A stretch of DNA of 64,000 bases. Source: Aquatica leii (taxonomy: Eukaryota; Arthropoda; Insecta; Coleoptera; Lampyridae). Location: positions 5,048,001 through 5,112,000 of the forward strand of contig CM069435.1 in NCBI GenBank assembly GCA_035610365.1. Direction: 5' to 3'. Both the position numbers and the translations under genes were made by a program. The notes below the pieces were generated by a model that was not told the origin of the DNA, ran no database searches, and saw only the letters and a list, made by a program, of their open reading frames with translations. This document shows positions 10,561-23,900 of the stretch, piece by piece. How positions within the stretch are numbered: position 1 is the stretch's first letter; every line of letters starts with the position of its first letter.

Positions 10561-11895
10561 TCTTTGTTCTCTAAAAAAACAAAACAATTAGCTATTTAAA
10601 CATTTGATTGATTTATTTGCTCACCTTCTACTTTTTCTGACTTTTGCTTGTTGGAGCCAGTCTGAGATAACTTCCTTTATTTTGGGCTCAGTGGCATCTT
10701 AAAATAGTCTCGGACAGATATCTAAATGTAAATAAATTGTCAAAATAAAATGAAATGTATGTTGTTTTGTAACTTACCAAGGATTAATTTGTAAACATTT
10801 GTTTTACAAAAACTTTTTTTGTAGGGTTTTTGCTTTGCCTGTTAAAGAATATAACTCGGCAACTTCGTCTTCCATTAAGCGTCTCATCATATTGGCAATG
10901 TTCGAACGAAACTCATTTCCACCAGCCAATGCCAGAACATTTTTCTTAAAAAACTCATAATTGAGACTTAGGAGGGTTGATACACTTAACACATTAAGCA
11001 TCAACTAAGATAGAAATATTTTTTTTATAATTGCCATTTCTGGTATGACGATAGACCATTATATAACAGTAACGGTCACGTACACCAACTGTTTAAAAAT
11101 TTACAAACTCAATCAATCCTCCTATGTCATAGGAGCTTTGATACAGTATATGGGAGGCTTGAGACATACTTGAAATGCAGATTTCATACATGTTTATAAA
11201 CCACACATTTAATCCAATACGTATTTATTAAGTAATAATCATTATTACATTTAATTTTTGTTTAATTCAAATTAATATACTTTTCGAATTTAACTGAGAA
11301 TGTTAATTTTCGACTAGCTCTAGCAGTTCCGCCTACATAAGAAGGTGGCGGTAGTTTAATCATATCTTCTAACGACACAATCGACTGATCTGGTACATCA
11401 GGATAAACAAAATGATATGCAGGTTTTCTACGCCTCATGAAGTTTACGAAATATTCATTATTCTCTACCATTTCTAAAACTCTTCTTACGAAGTGCTTAA
11501 TTATTGTTTTATCGGTAGTAAATCGAACCAATACATCAGTCAATTCTTTAGATGAAGTAATAATTAAAATATTATCGAAATCAGATTCAGATTCATCTTC
11601 AACAATTTCTTGTTTCTTATTTTCGTAGTATTTTTGTTTTTACCTGACTTCTTTCCAAGGTTTGTTTTTTCCTAGGTGGATCCTTGGGCAACGGCCTTAT
11701 GCTTTCAGGAGTCTTAGTAAAACTTGAAGGTTAAGGATAAATCGCGACTTCATTTGTGATCAGCTCTGATGTATGTTCATCTAATGCAGATCCTTGACCT
11801 CCATTTGTAGGAAGATTTGGTGTCGTTTGTTGTAGACCTGAAGGCCCTGGCTGAGTTTTATTTGGGGGATCTGGCGTATTTCCTGGCCTTAAAGG

Positions 11896-13255
11896 TTATG
11901 GTCTATCTGTAACACTTGCGCTAAGAAATTCGTCTTCGCAGAAAATATGTGCATTAAAAGGGCATATTCCCGATTTAGCAAACCCTTTCATAATGTTCGC
12001 CGAAGTGAAGGCCCTTTGATGTGCAATACCAACCAGTGTAGCAATATCTTTTAAACTAATAGTCTGGCCAGGATGGTTAACCATAAAGTTATCACAAGCC
12101 TGATTATAATATAAGTTTTAAAAGGACCATATACTGCGACATCAAGAGGTTGCAGACGGTGGCTAGTATCCGGAGGTATTGTAAGCATAACAATTCCGTT
12201 ATGTTTGGCGAGATTAAGACCTCTGTGTGAAATAAAGGCGGGTTGCACAAAGCAAATAAAAAATGTAGCAAGTGATTATTTCTGAAATCAATTGTTACAT
12301 CACGAATAAACGTGGTTTCATTGGCTATGTAGCAATTGTTTTGAGAAATAATCAGTGGTTACATTTTTGATTTGCTTTGTGCAACCCGCCTTATGACTAC
12401 TATGGTTGTCTAATCAATAGCACCTTATGTTCCTTACTGCATTTAACAAATTTTATAAAATGCTCTAAATATGCTTCGAAATTTTCTACTGTCATCCAAC
12501 CACTTGGGTGTGTCAGAGCTTTAGACGCCGGTGGAGCTCCTTGTGTGATGTATTCTTGTTCACGTACGCGCGGGAATATTAGAACTGGTGAACTGAATTT
12601 CCTATTGCATTAACCGCGCAACCGTCTGTCCGCGTTCGGCTGAAGTGGCCTTCGAGACTTGTTTCTGTCCTTTTTGTGAAATTATCCTCCTCGGTTTATG
12701 AACAGTTTGCACACCTGTTTCGTCGCAGTTATAAATGCACTCAGGCCCAAACTGGTCTCTATTTAACACGGTTTGCAAGAACTCGTAAAACTCTCCTACA
12801 GTATGCTTATTAAATGCAGTTGGTTCAGGTGTTCGTAAAGCTAGGTCATTATTTCGAAGCATGAATCCTCGAAGCCAGACATACGAAGCCGTTTCGTTTT
12901 TAATCCAGTTTTGAGGAATTTTAATTTTATTTTGTACTGCAAACATGTATGCTAATTTGCGAGTTTTCTTAGATGTTAAGCCATAATTCATTCTTGCAGC
13001 AATTAGTAAATATGCAGAAATAGCCCTTTCTTGCTCAGCGTTAAATATTTGTGAACATTAAAAGTTTGGAGAAAATGTTGTTGCATTTCCTTTTTCTGTG
13101 TACTTGACTACATACCTTCTTAGTACCATTTTGTTTATTTCATATTTGGTTGCAGTGGCCCGGAGTTTACTTCCTTCCACAACTTCTACAGCTTTTCTCA
13201 TACGTTCGGGCGAAGCTGGAACCCTATTCGTCTTCTTCGTCCATTTGAATAGCAT
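11896..13255 (-). pseudogene. Pogo/jerky-like DDE transposase interrupted by a MITE
   Basis: Minus-strand order: 13255-13058 is the N-terminal psq helix-turn-helix (PASPERMRKAVEVVEGSKLR). Positions 13057-12602 stay in the same frame after one TAA and carry IFNAEQERAISAYLLIAARM, GLTSKKTRKLAYMF and IYNCDETGVQTVHKPRRI with the first catalytic Asp. At 12600-12400 frame-shifted pieces include PSGWMTVENFEAYLEHFIKF and LDNHSSH (second Asp). After the MITE, 12229-12051 has HRGLNLAKHNGIVMLTIPPD and RLQPLDVAVYGPF, and 12084-11896 has ANIMKGFAKSGICPFNAHIF. The frame changes, the stop and the insertion make it inactive. It is more complete than the pogo at 5.9 kb because the NCDETG block is kept. Confidence 0.8.
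12235..12391. mobile_element. 157-bp foldback MITE inside the pogo transposase
   Basis: The ends are ggcgggttgcacaaagcaaa and its exact complement tttgctttgtgcaacccgcc. The arms continue with few mismatches (attatttctgaaa/aaaataatc, caattg) almost to the centre. TA precedes it (12233-12234) and follows it (12392-12393). Excising one TA plus the element rejoins the DNHSSH and ISHRG codons of the host transposase in frame, which supports both the borders and the TA target. There is no coding capacity; it was probably mobilised by a Tc1/mariner/pogo-type enzyme. Confidence 0.85.
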
Positions 13256-14519
13256 TCTGAAAGTTCAGATATTTTAATTTTTGCAGAATAAACAGACGAG
13301 GAGGGTTGATACATGTATCAAGTCTCCTACACATGCTATATTTACATAAAGCTGTATTTATAAAATACATAACCTACAATATTCAATCACATATACATTT
13401 AAATGTGGGTAAAGCTGTCTAGTTTCTGTTGCCACTAAAGCACATTTGCTAACTTTATTTATTTTTTAGTAAAAATCTTACAATTACTTTTTCAGAACCA
13501 ACAAAAAATGTATCAAAGAACAGATTTTTAGATTCCTCCTATCACATGTAATAACACAGCGGTATATTGACATCAAATGATTCGCAATATGTAAATGTAC
13601 TAGTGCTACCAACCATAACCGATTTCACCAAATTTAAGGGGCAAATTTAAACATGTATCAAGGCTCCTAACGTATCAACCCTCTTAAGTCTCCCCTAATT
13701 CAATACATATATGTATATATATTTGGCAGACAATATAAAATAACGAACTTTAAGTACTTACAAGTTATACCATTAATTTAGTCATGTATATTTTGACTTG
13801 TAAAAGCATTCATTAAAAGCATTGATTGATAATTAAAACTGGTGTACGTGTCCTATAATCTGCTGAATGTACTTATACCCTAAATAGTTCACCAATAACG
13901 TACCAATTTTTTTTAAATTTCACGTCATCATCATCATTCAGTTTTTAGCCGACTGCTAAAAATTCGGCAAGTATTGATGCAGGAAGGCATCCGATAATTG
14001 CATGTGCATTTTCATCACCTTCAGTTAATGTTCTGTCATTATCGAGCAACAAGTTCATTTTATTATCTAGCTGTTTTACAACAGTATACAAATCAGATAT
14101 TATGGCTAAAAGTTGTCCTTGTTGGGTCTTTAAAGTTTTTATATCGTTTTCTGGAAGATAGAAAACAGTCAACATGAGACAGTAATTTTGTCAAAAGCAA
14201 TAGTTACCTATCATTTTATAATTGGTGGCAAATCCAGTCGATTTAGAGCATGAAGGCATGGAGGAGCTTTAGGAGTTGGTGTTGAAGACGTCATTTCACT
14301 TGCTTTTGGAGGTTCTGGATAATCCTCCAAAACCGATTTTGAGTAAGATGAATTGCTATTTATTTCTTCATCTTCTGAACTTTCTTCAGGAAGAATGACA
14401 TTTTTCTTCTTTATCTTCCTTGGTCTTTCTCTTTCCATTTCCGATTCTATGGAAGAAGTATCTTCTGCCTGTCTTAATCGCAATCTTGCGTTTTGATAAG
14501 TATCTAAACAGACCAAATA

Positions 14520-15420
14520 ATAAAAATTACTACTTCTAAATTTACCAAACTGCTTTAATATTCGAATAGGGCAATGTATCCATGACTCGTTAGGCGGTTC
14601 TCACTGTTTTATTAATTTATCCCTGATTTAATTTGATTTAACGTTTGGATAGTAACAATATCTCTGGTCGCTAGGTACCCAATTCATAGAGATCATTCCT
14701 GGGGCTCAATTTTCGTCGAGAAATCTTACTATTCCAAACTGATTTCTTTCATTGCTTTTACAATCATATTTATTTTTATAATTTCAAAGAAGGAAATGTG
14801 ATATATTAATAAACAATGTCATCTAAATCAGGTAAATTAAACACATGGTTACAAATACTGCAAATACTAAGTAAAATTTGTTTCAGGTTTTATCCTAAGT
14901 CACTTACATTAATTAAAAATAAAATATTCTAACCTGGTAATAAATAATTTCCATCATTAAGGGTGCAAAGTAACATTTATGTTGAATGTTAATATAGCAG
15001 GATATAAGCATTAAACAATGACCAACATCCTTTCTAATGTATAACAAACTAAATTTTCAAAATTTTGAAACTTAAAAAAACTGCGACATCTTATATACAT
15101 AGAATTACACTTATACAAAATAATTTAAGACAAATGAACTAAAGGAAAAGCAACGTGCCCGATTTGCATATGGGAGTAAAACCATTTTCCCTTCTATGTT
15201 TGTAATTGGCGTTTCATATAAATCAGAAAGTTGTGAAACAATATTAATTTCCAATAGAGAACTGTTAATGAATGCATCATTAAAAAAAATTCCGTTTTCA
15301 GAAACTTCTTACATAAAATAACCATACATTGTATATTTGTTGAAAAAACAATGTTGAATGCTGCAGGAGTTTGCTTGTGAAGTAGTAATAATTTTAAAAG
15401 TTTTCACAAGAAAATTGTTG
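14520..15420. other. AT-rich stretch without a recognised gene
   Basis: No motif or frame was recognised. The right part may be the non-coding 3' side of the CACTA-like element that follows on the minus strand. The left part is upstream of the DUF4806-like exons. Confidence 0.35.
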
Positions 15421-15429
15421 TAAGAAATT

Positions 15430-16584
15430 ACATCCTGGTAGTAACGGTCCAGTCGTATGTGGTTTTGAAAAATGTAATTCGATAAATTGGAAATGATCTA
15501 CAGAAAACCATGACTTTGAATTTATCATTTCAATAAGCCTTTTACAATTTGTTGTAAAGGTTTATCGCCTTTCCGAATAATTTTTTTAAATACTTGTAAG
15601 AAATTTTCAAATCTAAAAGCACTGAATGAATCTAATGGACCAAAATTTAAAACGTCATCTGGTAAATGTATAAAGCATGAACATTATGAGTTACGAAATG
15701 TGCTCTATATAGAGAAGCAGTGCGTTTCACAAAATGTTGTAAAAGACTTTTTGCATAACTATGGTATTTTAAGTGATACTTTTGACTCAAGAGAATAGAA
15801 ATAGAAATTGATAAACTTTGAAAATGTTCGTGGCCTTCCAAATTTTTATTTCACTAATTGAACGAGGCTTTCAACTGGTATAAAGGGTGCAAGGGTAACA
15901 AGCATATCTGATATGGAATTTATAATATGTGAGGAAAATTTTAAAGGAACAGGGCCAAAAATCCATATATACATAAGAGTTCGCATTACTCCAAAGCAGA
16001 CCAGGTGCATATAGTCATATGGGAAAGATTTAAAAAGTCAATGTTTTTTAATTGGATTAGTGGAGTTTAATTCTTATGAAAATCTTCATCTGACTTTTGG
16101 AGGAAATATTACACACAGATGCTAGAATGGGTCATTCTTCACAAGAACTACTTTTAAATAATAGCAGTCCATCAATTTCTATAAGTAACTTAAAACTATC
16201 TACATCCTCTTTTACAATGGACCACAAGTGTTTTATACCAAATTCTATTCCCAAATGAGAATAATTCCCTAGTTCAACAGATATCACACATATATTTGAA
16301 GGTGTTTTTAATAAAGTCCTAGCATCGCAAGGCAAATTGAAACCTTTATGCATTTTCAAAATGCACAATAATGCAGAAATACAAATATGACTCAATTTAA
16401 ACTGCACCGCCCAATCTCTTAGTTTGTCCTCAATATCAAAGGTTTCTGAATCAGTATGATTAGTTGACTCTTCTGTTTCCTCAGAAGATTCATCAGAAAA
16501 TTGATTTTCATTCAGCATTTGAAACAGATTAAAATTAGAATTTTTGTTATTTGACTGGGTTACAAATTGTTTCATCTCATTCAT
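15430..16584 (-). pseudogene. CACTA (En/Spm)-like transposase remnant
   Basis: From 16584 the minus strand encodes an acidic Ser/Glu-rich start, then KLRDWAVQFKLSHICISALL, LPCDARTLLKTPSNI, FGIKHLWSIV and LLIEIDGLLLFKSSS. Frame changes lead to CMHLVCFGVMRTLMYIW (about 16005-15960), HFVKRTASLYRAHFVTHNVH and LNFGPLDSFSAFRFENFLQV (about 15650-15600), KPLQQIVK and SKPHTTGPLLPG near 15440. These blocks in this order match the insect proteins annotated as transposase domain-containing and related to En/Spm elements. At least four frame changes mark it as dead. It abuts array A at 16.7 kb. Confidence 0.7.
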
Positions 16585-16707
16585 TTATGCAGCTGCTATG
16601 AGTAGCATTTACATTTAACTCTTTACAGTTACTTTGTCTCTTATCTCTCTCACTGATAGAACCATGTGTTGAAGAACAAGTGTATTTTGTATCAATATAA
16701 ACTTTAT

Positions 16708-16760
16708 TTAACCAGATGAAATCGTACCTAGAAAAGAAGTGAAAACCATTAGTGAGAAAT
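16708..16760 (-). CDS. Possible last exon of microexon locus B
   Basis: After acceptor TGTTTACAG (AG at 16761-16762) the phase-1 frame reads DFSLMVFTSFLGTISSG and stops with TAA at 16708-16710. An AATAAA signal overlaps the stop at 16703-16708. Alternatively it is a 33-nt symmetric exon ending at 16728 before GTACGATTTC, a weaker donor. The intron before it is homologous to the other array A introns, so it belongs to the same gene. The encoded piece is hydrophobic, unlike the basic tail of locus A. Whether it is used is unknown. Confidence 0.5.
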
Positions 16761-17123
16761 CTGTAAACAATAATTACATCGTTACAACTACGCTACAAGT
16801 GTTTACAATTAATTACAAACATAATTCATATTAAATACAATAAGATACGGTTAAAATATATTAACAGAAATTGGTTAAAATAATTAAAATAGACCTTTTT
16901 TATTAATAACAAGCTAAAAGTCTCCAATTTGAATTGACGTTCTAAAAACCCTTATAAGTATATAAATATTTTTTATGATAAATTTTTTTGTCACACATTT
17001 TTCCAAATGTACGCCATATAAAAAAATTAATTCTTATATAAATGACTGTGCTTACCATGCAGCCAAGCAAATAGTGCAATCGTATTAACAAAAAACAAAC
17101 ACAAAACATTGGTGAAATCTTAC

Positions 17124-17162
17124 ATTCGAGTTTCACGGCACCGCCATTGTCCGGTGTGAAAT
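17124..17162 (-). CDS. 39-nt symmetric microexon, array A
   Basis: It is bounded by acceptor TTGTTTAAAG and donor GTAAGATTTC on the minus strand. In phase 1 it adds DFTPDNGGAVKLE to the product. The length, 39 nt, keeps the frame whether it is included or skipped. It sits between the 42-nt exon (17534-17575) and the putative last exon (16708-16760). Confidence 0.6.
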
Positions 17163-17533
17163 CTTTAAACAATAATAATGATAATATTGTTACAAAAAGT
17201 ATTTATAATTAATTACAAACGTAATTCATATTAAATACAATAAAATACCGTTAAAACATATTAGAAGTAATTAAAACAAACATTTTATTAATAACATTTT
17301 ACATGCTAAAAGTCTCCATTTTGAATTGACGTTCTAAAAATTCTATAAGTATAAAAAGATTTTTTACGAGAAATTTTTTTGTCACATACATTTTTCCCAA
17401 TGTACGCCATATAAAAAAATTAATTCCTAAATAAATCACTGTGCTCACCATACACCCAAGCATATGGGCCACCGAAACTTTAACTAATTCGTACTTAAGA
17501 AAACAGAAACACAAAACATTGGTAAAATCTTAC

Positions 17534-17575
17534 ATTTGGTATTCCGGGCAGACGCCTGCTCGTTTGGTGCGAAAT
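17534..17575 (-). CDS. 42-nt symmetric microexon, array A
   Basis: It is bounded by acceptor TTGTTTACAG and donor GTAAGATTTT. In phase 1 it encodes DFAPNEQASARNTK with no stop. It is the first array A exon with an intact acceptor downstream of the start exon at 25.9 kb, so a transcript of locus B could join the start exon to this one, skipping the 20 acceptor-less units. Confidence 0.65.
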
Positions 17576-17940
17576 CTGTAAACAATAATAATGATAATAT
17601 ATTGTTACAACTACGCTACAAGTTTTTACAATTAATTAGAAACGTAATTCATATTAAATACAATAAAATACCGTTAAAATATATTAGTAATAATTAAAAT
17701 AGACCGTTTTTATTAATAACATTTTACAAGCTAAAAGTCTCCAATTTGAATTGACGTTCTAAAAACCCTTATAAGTATATAAATATTTTTTATGATAAAT
17801 TTTTTTGTCACACATTTTTCCAAATGTACGCCATATAAAAAAATTAATTCTTATATAAATCACTGTGCTTACCATGCAGCCAAGCATATAGTGCAAGCGT
17901 ATTAACAAAAAACAAACACAAAACATTGGTGAAATCTTAC

Positions 17941-20900
17941 CGCTAACAATTAGCACGGACGGCGACGAATCGGTAAACAATAATAATGATAATATTGTTA
18001 CAAAAAGTATTTATAATTAATTACAAACGTAATTCATATTAAATACAATAAAATACCGTTAAAATATATTAGTAATAATTGAAATAGACCGTTTTTATTA
18101 ATAACATTTTACAAACTAAAAGTCTCCAATTTGAATTGACGTTCTAAAAACCCTTATAAGTATATAAATATTTTTTATGATAAATTTTTTTGTCACACAT
18201 TTTTCCAAATGTACGCCATATAAAAAAATTAATTCTTATATAAATCACTGTGCTTACCATGCAGCCAAGCATATAGTGCAAGCGTATTAACAAAAAACAA
18301 ACACAAAACATTGGTGAAATCTTACCGCTAACAATTAGCACGGACGGCGACGAATCGGTAAACAATAATAATGATAATATTGTTACAAAAGTATTTATAA
18401 TTAATTACAAACGTAATTCATATTAAATACAATAAAATACCGTTAAAATATATTAGTAATAATTAAAATAGACCTTTTTTATTAATAACATTTTACAAGC
18501 TAAAAGTCTCCAATTTGAATTGACGTTCTAAAAACCCTTATAAGTATATAAATATTTTTTATGATAAATTTTTTTGTCACACATTTTCCAAATGTACGCC
18601 ATATAAAAAAATTAATTCTTATATAAATCACTGTGCTTACCATGCAGCCAAGCATATAGTGCAAGCGTATTAACAAAAAACAAACACAAAACATTGGTGA
18701 AATCTTACCGCTAACAATTAGCACGGACGGCGACGAATCGGTAAACAATAATAATGATAATATTGTTACAAAAAGTATTTATAATTAATTACAAACGTAA
18801 TTCATATTAAATACAATAAAATACCGTTAAAATATATTAGTAATAATTAAAATAGACCTTTTTTATTAATAACATTTTACAAGCTAAAAGTCTCCAATTT
18901 GAATTGACGTTCTAAAAACCCTTATAAGTATATAAATATTTTTATGATAAATTTTTTGTCACACATTTTCCAAATGTACGCCATATAAAAATTAATTCTT
19001 ATATAAATCACTGTGCTTACCATGCAGCCAAGCATATAGTGCAAGCGTATTAACAAAAACAAACACAAAACATTGGTGAAATCTTACCGCTAACAATTAG
19101 CACGGACGGCGACGAATCGGTAAACAATAATAATGATAATATTGTTACAAAAAGTATTTATAATTAATTACAAACGTAATTCATATTAAATACAATAAAA
19201 TACCGTTAAAATATATTAGTAATAATTAAAATAGACCTTTTTTATTAATAACATTTTACAAGCTAAAAGTCTCCAATTTGAATTGACGTTCTAAAAACCC
19301 TTATAAGTATATAAATATTTTTTATGATAAATTTTTTTGTCACACATTTTTCCAAATGTACGCCATATAAAAAAATTAATTCTTATATAAATCACTGTGC
19401 TTACCATGCAGCCAAGCATATAGTGCAAGCGTATTAACAAAAAACAAACACAAAACATTGGTGAAATCTTACCGCTAACAATTATCACGGACGGCGACGA
19501 ATCGGTAAACAATAATAATGATAATATTGTTACAAAAAGTATTTATAATTAATTACAAACGTAATTCATATTAAATACAATAAAATACCGTTAAAATATA
19601 TTAGTAATAATTAAAATAGACCTTTTTTATTAATAACATTTTACAAGCTAAAAGTCTCCAATTTGAGTTGACGTTCTAAAAGCCCTTATAAGTATATAAA
19701 TATTTTTATGATAAATTTTTTGTCACACATTTTTCCAAATGTACGCCATATAAAAAATTAATTCTTATATAAATCACTGTGCTTACCATGCAGCCAAGCA
19801 TATAGTGCAAGCGTATTAACAAAAACAAACACAAAACATTGGTGAAATCTTACCGCTAACAATTATCACGGACGGCGACGAATCGGTAAACAATAATAAT
19901 GATAATATTGTTACAAAAAGTATTTATAATTAATTACAAACGTAATTCATATTAAATACAATAAAATACCGTTAAAATATATTAGTAATAATTAAAATAG
20001 ACCTTTTTATTAATAACATTTTACAAGCTAAAAGTCTCCAATTTGAATTGACGTTCTAAAAACCCTTATAAGTATATAAATATTTTTTATGATAAATTTT
20101 TTGTCACACATTTTTCCAAATGTACGCCATATAAAAATTAATTCTTATATAAATCACTGTGCTTACCATGCAGCCAAGCATATAGTGCAAGCGTATTAAC
20201 AAAAAACAAACACAAAACATTGGTGAAATCTTACCGCTAACAATTATCACGGACGGCGACGAATCGGTAAACAATAATAATGATAATATTGTTACAAAAA
20301 GTATTTATAATTAATTACAAACGTAATTCATATTAAATACAATAAAATACCGTTAAAATATATTAGTAATAATTAAAATAGACCTTTTTTATTAATAACA
20401 TTTTACAAGCTAAAAGTCTCCAATTTGAATTGACGTTCTAAAAACCCTTATAAGTATATAAATATTTTTTATGATAAATTTTTTTGTCACACATTTTTCC
20501 AAATGTACGCCATATAAAAAAATTAATTCTTATATAAATCACTGTGCTTACCATGCAGCCAAGCATATAGTGCAAGCGTATTAACAAAAAACAAACACAA
20601 AACATTGGTGAAATCTTACCGCTAACAATTATCACGGACGGCGACGAATCGGTAAACAATAATAATGATAATATTGTTACAAAAAGTATTTATAATTAAT
20701 TACAAACGTAATTCATATTAAATACAATAAAATACCGTTAAAATATATTAGTAATAATTAAAATAGACCTTTTTTATTAATAACATTTTACAAGCTAAAA
20801 GTCTCCAATTTGAATTGACGTTCTAAAAACCCTTATAAGTATATAAATATTTTTTATGATAAATTTTTTTGTCACACATTTTTCCAAATGTACGTCATAT

Positions 20901-23900
20901 AAAAATTAATTCTTATATAAATCACTGTGCTTACCATGCAGCCAAGCATATAGTGCAAGCGTATTAACAAAAAGAAACACAAAACGTTGGTGAAATCTTA
21001 CCGCTACCAATTAGCGCGGACGGCGACGAATCGGTAAACAATAATAATGATAATATTGTTACAAAAAGTATTTATAATTAATTACAAACGTAATTCATAT
21101 TAAATACAATAAAATACCGTTAAAATATATTAGTAATAATTAAAATAGACCTTTTTTATTAATAACATTTTACAAGCTAAAAGTCTCCAATTTGAATTGA
21201 CGTTCTAAAAACCCTTATAAGTATATAAATATTTTTTATGATAAATTTTTTTGTCACACATTTTTCCAAATGTACGCCATATAAAAAAATTAATTCTTAT
21301 ATAAATCACTGTGCTTACCATGCAGCCAAGCATATAGTGCAAGCGTATTAACAAAAAACAAACACAAAACATTGGTGAAATCTTACCGCTAACAATTATC
21401 ACGGACGGCGACGAATCGGTAAACAATAATAATGATAATATTGTTACAAAAAGTATTTATAATTAATTACAAACGTAATTCATATTAAATACAATAAAAT
21501 ACCGTTAAAATATATTAGTAATAATTAAAATAGACCTTTTTTATTAATAACATTTTACAAGCTAAAAGTCTCCAATTTGAATTGACGTTCTAAAAACCCT
21601 TATAAGTATATAAATATTTTTTATGATAAATTTTTTTGTCACACATTTTTCCAAATGTACGCCATATAAAAAAATTAATTCTTATATAAATCACTGTGCT
21701 TACCATGCAGCCAAGCATATAGTGCAAGCGTATTAACAAAAAACAAACACAAAACATTGGTGAAATCTTACCGCTAACAATTATCACGGACGGCGACGAA
21801 TCGGTAAACAATAATAATGATAATATTGTTACAAAAGTATTTATAATTAATTACAAACGTAATTCATATTAAATACAATAAAATACCGTTAAAATATATT
21901 AGTAATAATTAAAATAGACCTTTTTATTAATAACATTTTACAAGCTAAAAGTCTCCAATTTGAATTGACGTTCTAAAAACCCTTATAAGTATATAAATAT
22001 TTTTATGATAAATTTTTTTGTCACACATTTTTCCAAATGTACGCCATATAAAAATTAATTCTTATATAAATCACTGTGCTTACCATGCAGCCAAGCATAT
22101 AGTGCAAGCGTATTAACAAAAAACAAACACAAAACATTGGTGAAATCTTACCGCTAACAATTATCACGGACGGCGACGAATCGGTAAACAATAATAATGA
22201 TAATATTGTTACAAAAGTATTTATAATTAATTACAAACGTAATTCATATTAAATACAATAAAATACCGTTAAAATATATTAGTATTAATTAAAATAGTCC
22301 TTTTTTATTAATAACATTTTACAAGCTAAAAGTCTCCAATTTGAATTGACGTTCTAAAAACCCTTATAAGTATATAAATATTTTTTATGATAAATTTTTT
22401 TGTCACACATTTTTCCAAATGTACGCCATATAAAAAAATTAATTCTTATATAAATCACTGTGCTTACCATGCAGCCAAGCATATAGTGCAAGCGTATTAA
22501 CAAAAAACAAACACAAAACATTGGTGAAATCTTACCGCTAACAATTATCACGGACGGCGACGAATCGGTAAACAATAATAATGATAATATTGTTACAAAA
22601 GTATTTATAATTAATTACAAACGTAATTCATATTAAATACAATAAAATACCGTTAAAATATATTAGTAATAATTAAAATAGACCTTTTTTATTAATAACA
22701 TTTTACAAGCTAAAAGTCTCCAATTTGAATTGACGTTCTAAAAACCCTTATAAGTATATAAATATTTTTATGATAAATTTTTTTGTCACACATTTTTCCA
22801 AATGTACGCCATATAAAAATTAATTCTTATATAAATCACTGTGCTTACCATGCAGCCAAGCATATAGTGCAAGCGTATTAACAAAAAACAAACACAAAAC
22901 ATTGGTGAAATCTTACCGCTAACAATTATCACGGACGGCGACGAATCGGTAAACAATAATAATGATAATATTGTTACAAAAAGTATTTATAATTAATTAC
23001 AAACGTAATTCATATTAAATACAATAAAATACCGTTAAAATATATTAGTAATAATTAAAATAGACCTTTTTTATTAATAACATTTTACAAGCTAAAAGTC
23101 TCCAATTTGAATTGACGTTCTAAAAACCCTTATAAGTATATAAATATTTTTTATGATAAATTTTTTTGTCACACATTTTTCCAAATGTACGCCATATAAA
23201 AAAATTAATTCTTATATAAATCACTGTGCTTACCATGCAGCCAAGCATATAGTGCAAGCGTATTAACAAAAAACAAACACAAAACATTGGTGAAATCTTA
23301 CCGCTAACAATTATCACGGACGGCGACGAATCGGTAAACAATAATAATGATAATATTGTTACAAAAAGTATTTATAATTAATTACAAACGTAATTCATAT
23401 TAAATACAATAAAATACCGTTAAAATATATTAGTAATAATTAAAATAGACCTTTTTTATTAATAACATTTTACAAGCTAAAAGTCTCCAATTTGAATTGA
23501 CGTTCTAAAAACCCTTATAAGTATATAAATATTTTTTATGATAAATTTTTTTGTCACACATTTTTCCAAATGTACGCCATATAAAAAAATTAATTCTTAT
23601 ATAAATCACTGTGCTTACCATGCAGCCAAGCATATAGTGCAAGCGTATTAACAAAAAACAAACACAAAACATTGGTGAAATCTTACCGCTAACAATTAGC
23701 ACGGACGGCGACGAATCGGTAAACAATAATAATGATAATATTGTTACAAAAAGTATTTATAATTAATTACAAACGTAATTCATATTAAATACAATAAAAT
23801 ACCGTTAAAATGTATTAGTAATAATTAAAATAGACCGTTTTTATTAATAACATTTTACAAACTAAAAGTCTCCAATTTGAATTGACGTTCTAAAAACCCT

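Larger units (their letters stand above)
10960..13695 (-). mobile_element. 2.7-kb pogo-like transposon with TA target duplication
   Basis: The left end (attgagacttaggagggttg) and the reverse complement of the right end (ggggagacttaagagggttg) agree at 20 of the first 24 positions, both continuing into gatac. TA stands on both sides (10958-10959 and 13696-13697). The word gagggttgatac or ggagc(c/t)ttgatac recurs inside both ends (about 11120-11150, 13300, 13650). The interior encodes a decayed pogo-family transposase and carries a nested MITE. Removing the element restores a continuous DUF4806-like reading frame at the insertion point. Confidence 0.75.
10625..14516 (-). pseudogene. DUF4806-like gene split by a pogo-like transposon
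   Basis: Exon-like blocks on the minus strand are: about 14508-14211 (acceptor TCTGTTTAG, then DTYQNARLRLRQAEDTSSIE and an acidic Ser-rich stretch SSEDEEINSNSS); about 14157-13945 (acceptor TATCTTCCAG, ENDIKTLKTQQGQLLAIISD, coiled-coil-like); 10957-10804 (NYEFFKKNVLALAGGNEF ... RRLMEDEVAELYSLTGK); and 10721-10625 (TEPKIKEVISDWLQQAK, between acceptor TTTAG and donor GTGAGC). The LxxIGG...LM...VA..YS.TGK...I..WL..AK order matches insect DUF4806 proteins, whose function is unknown. A pogo-like element at 10960-13695 sits exactly at the codons before YEFF. A TGA closes the first block before its donor and a TAA stands in the last exon, so this copy is probably non-functional. Confidence 0.65.
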
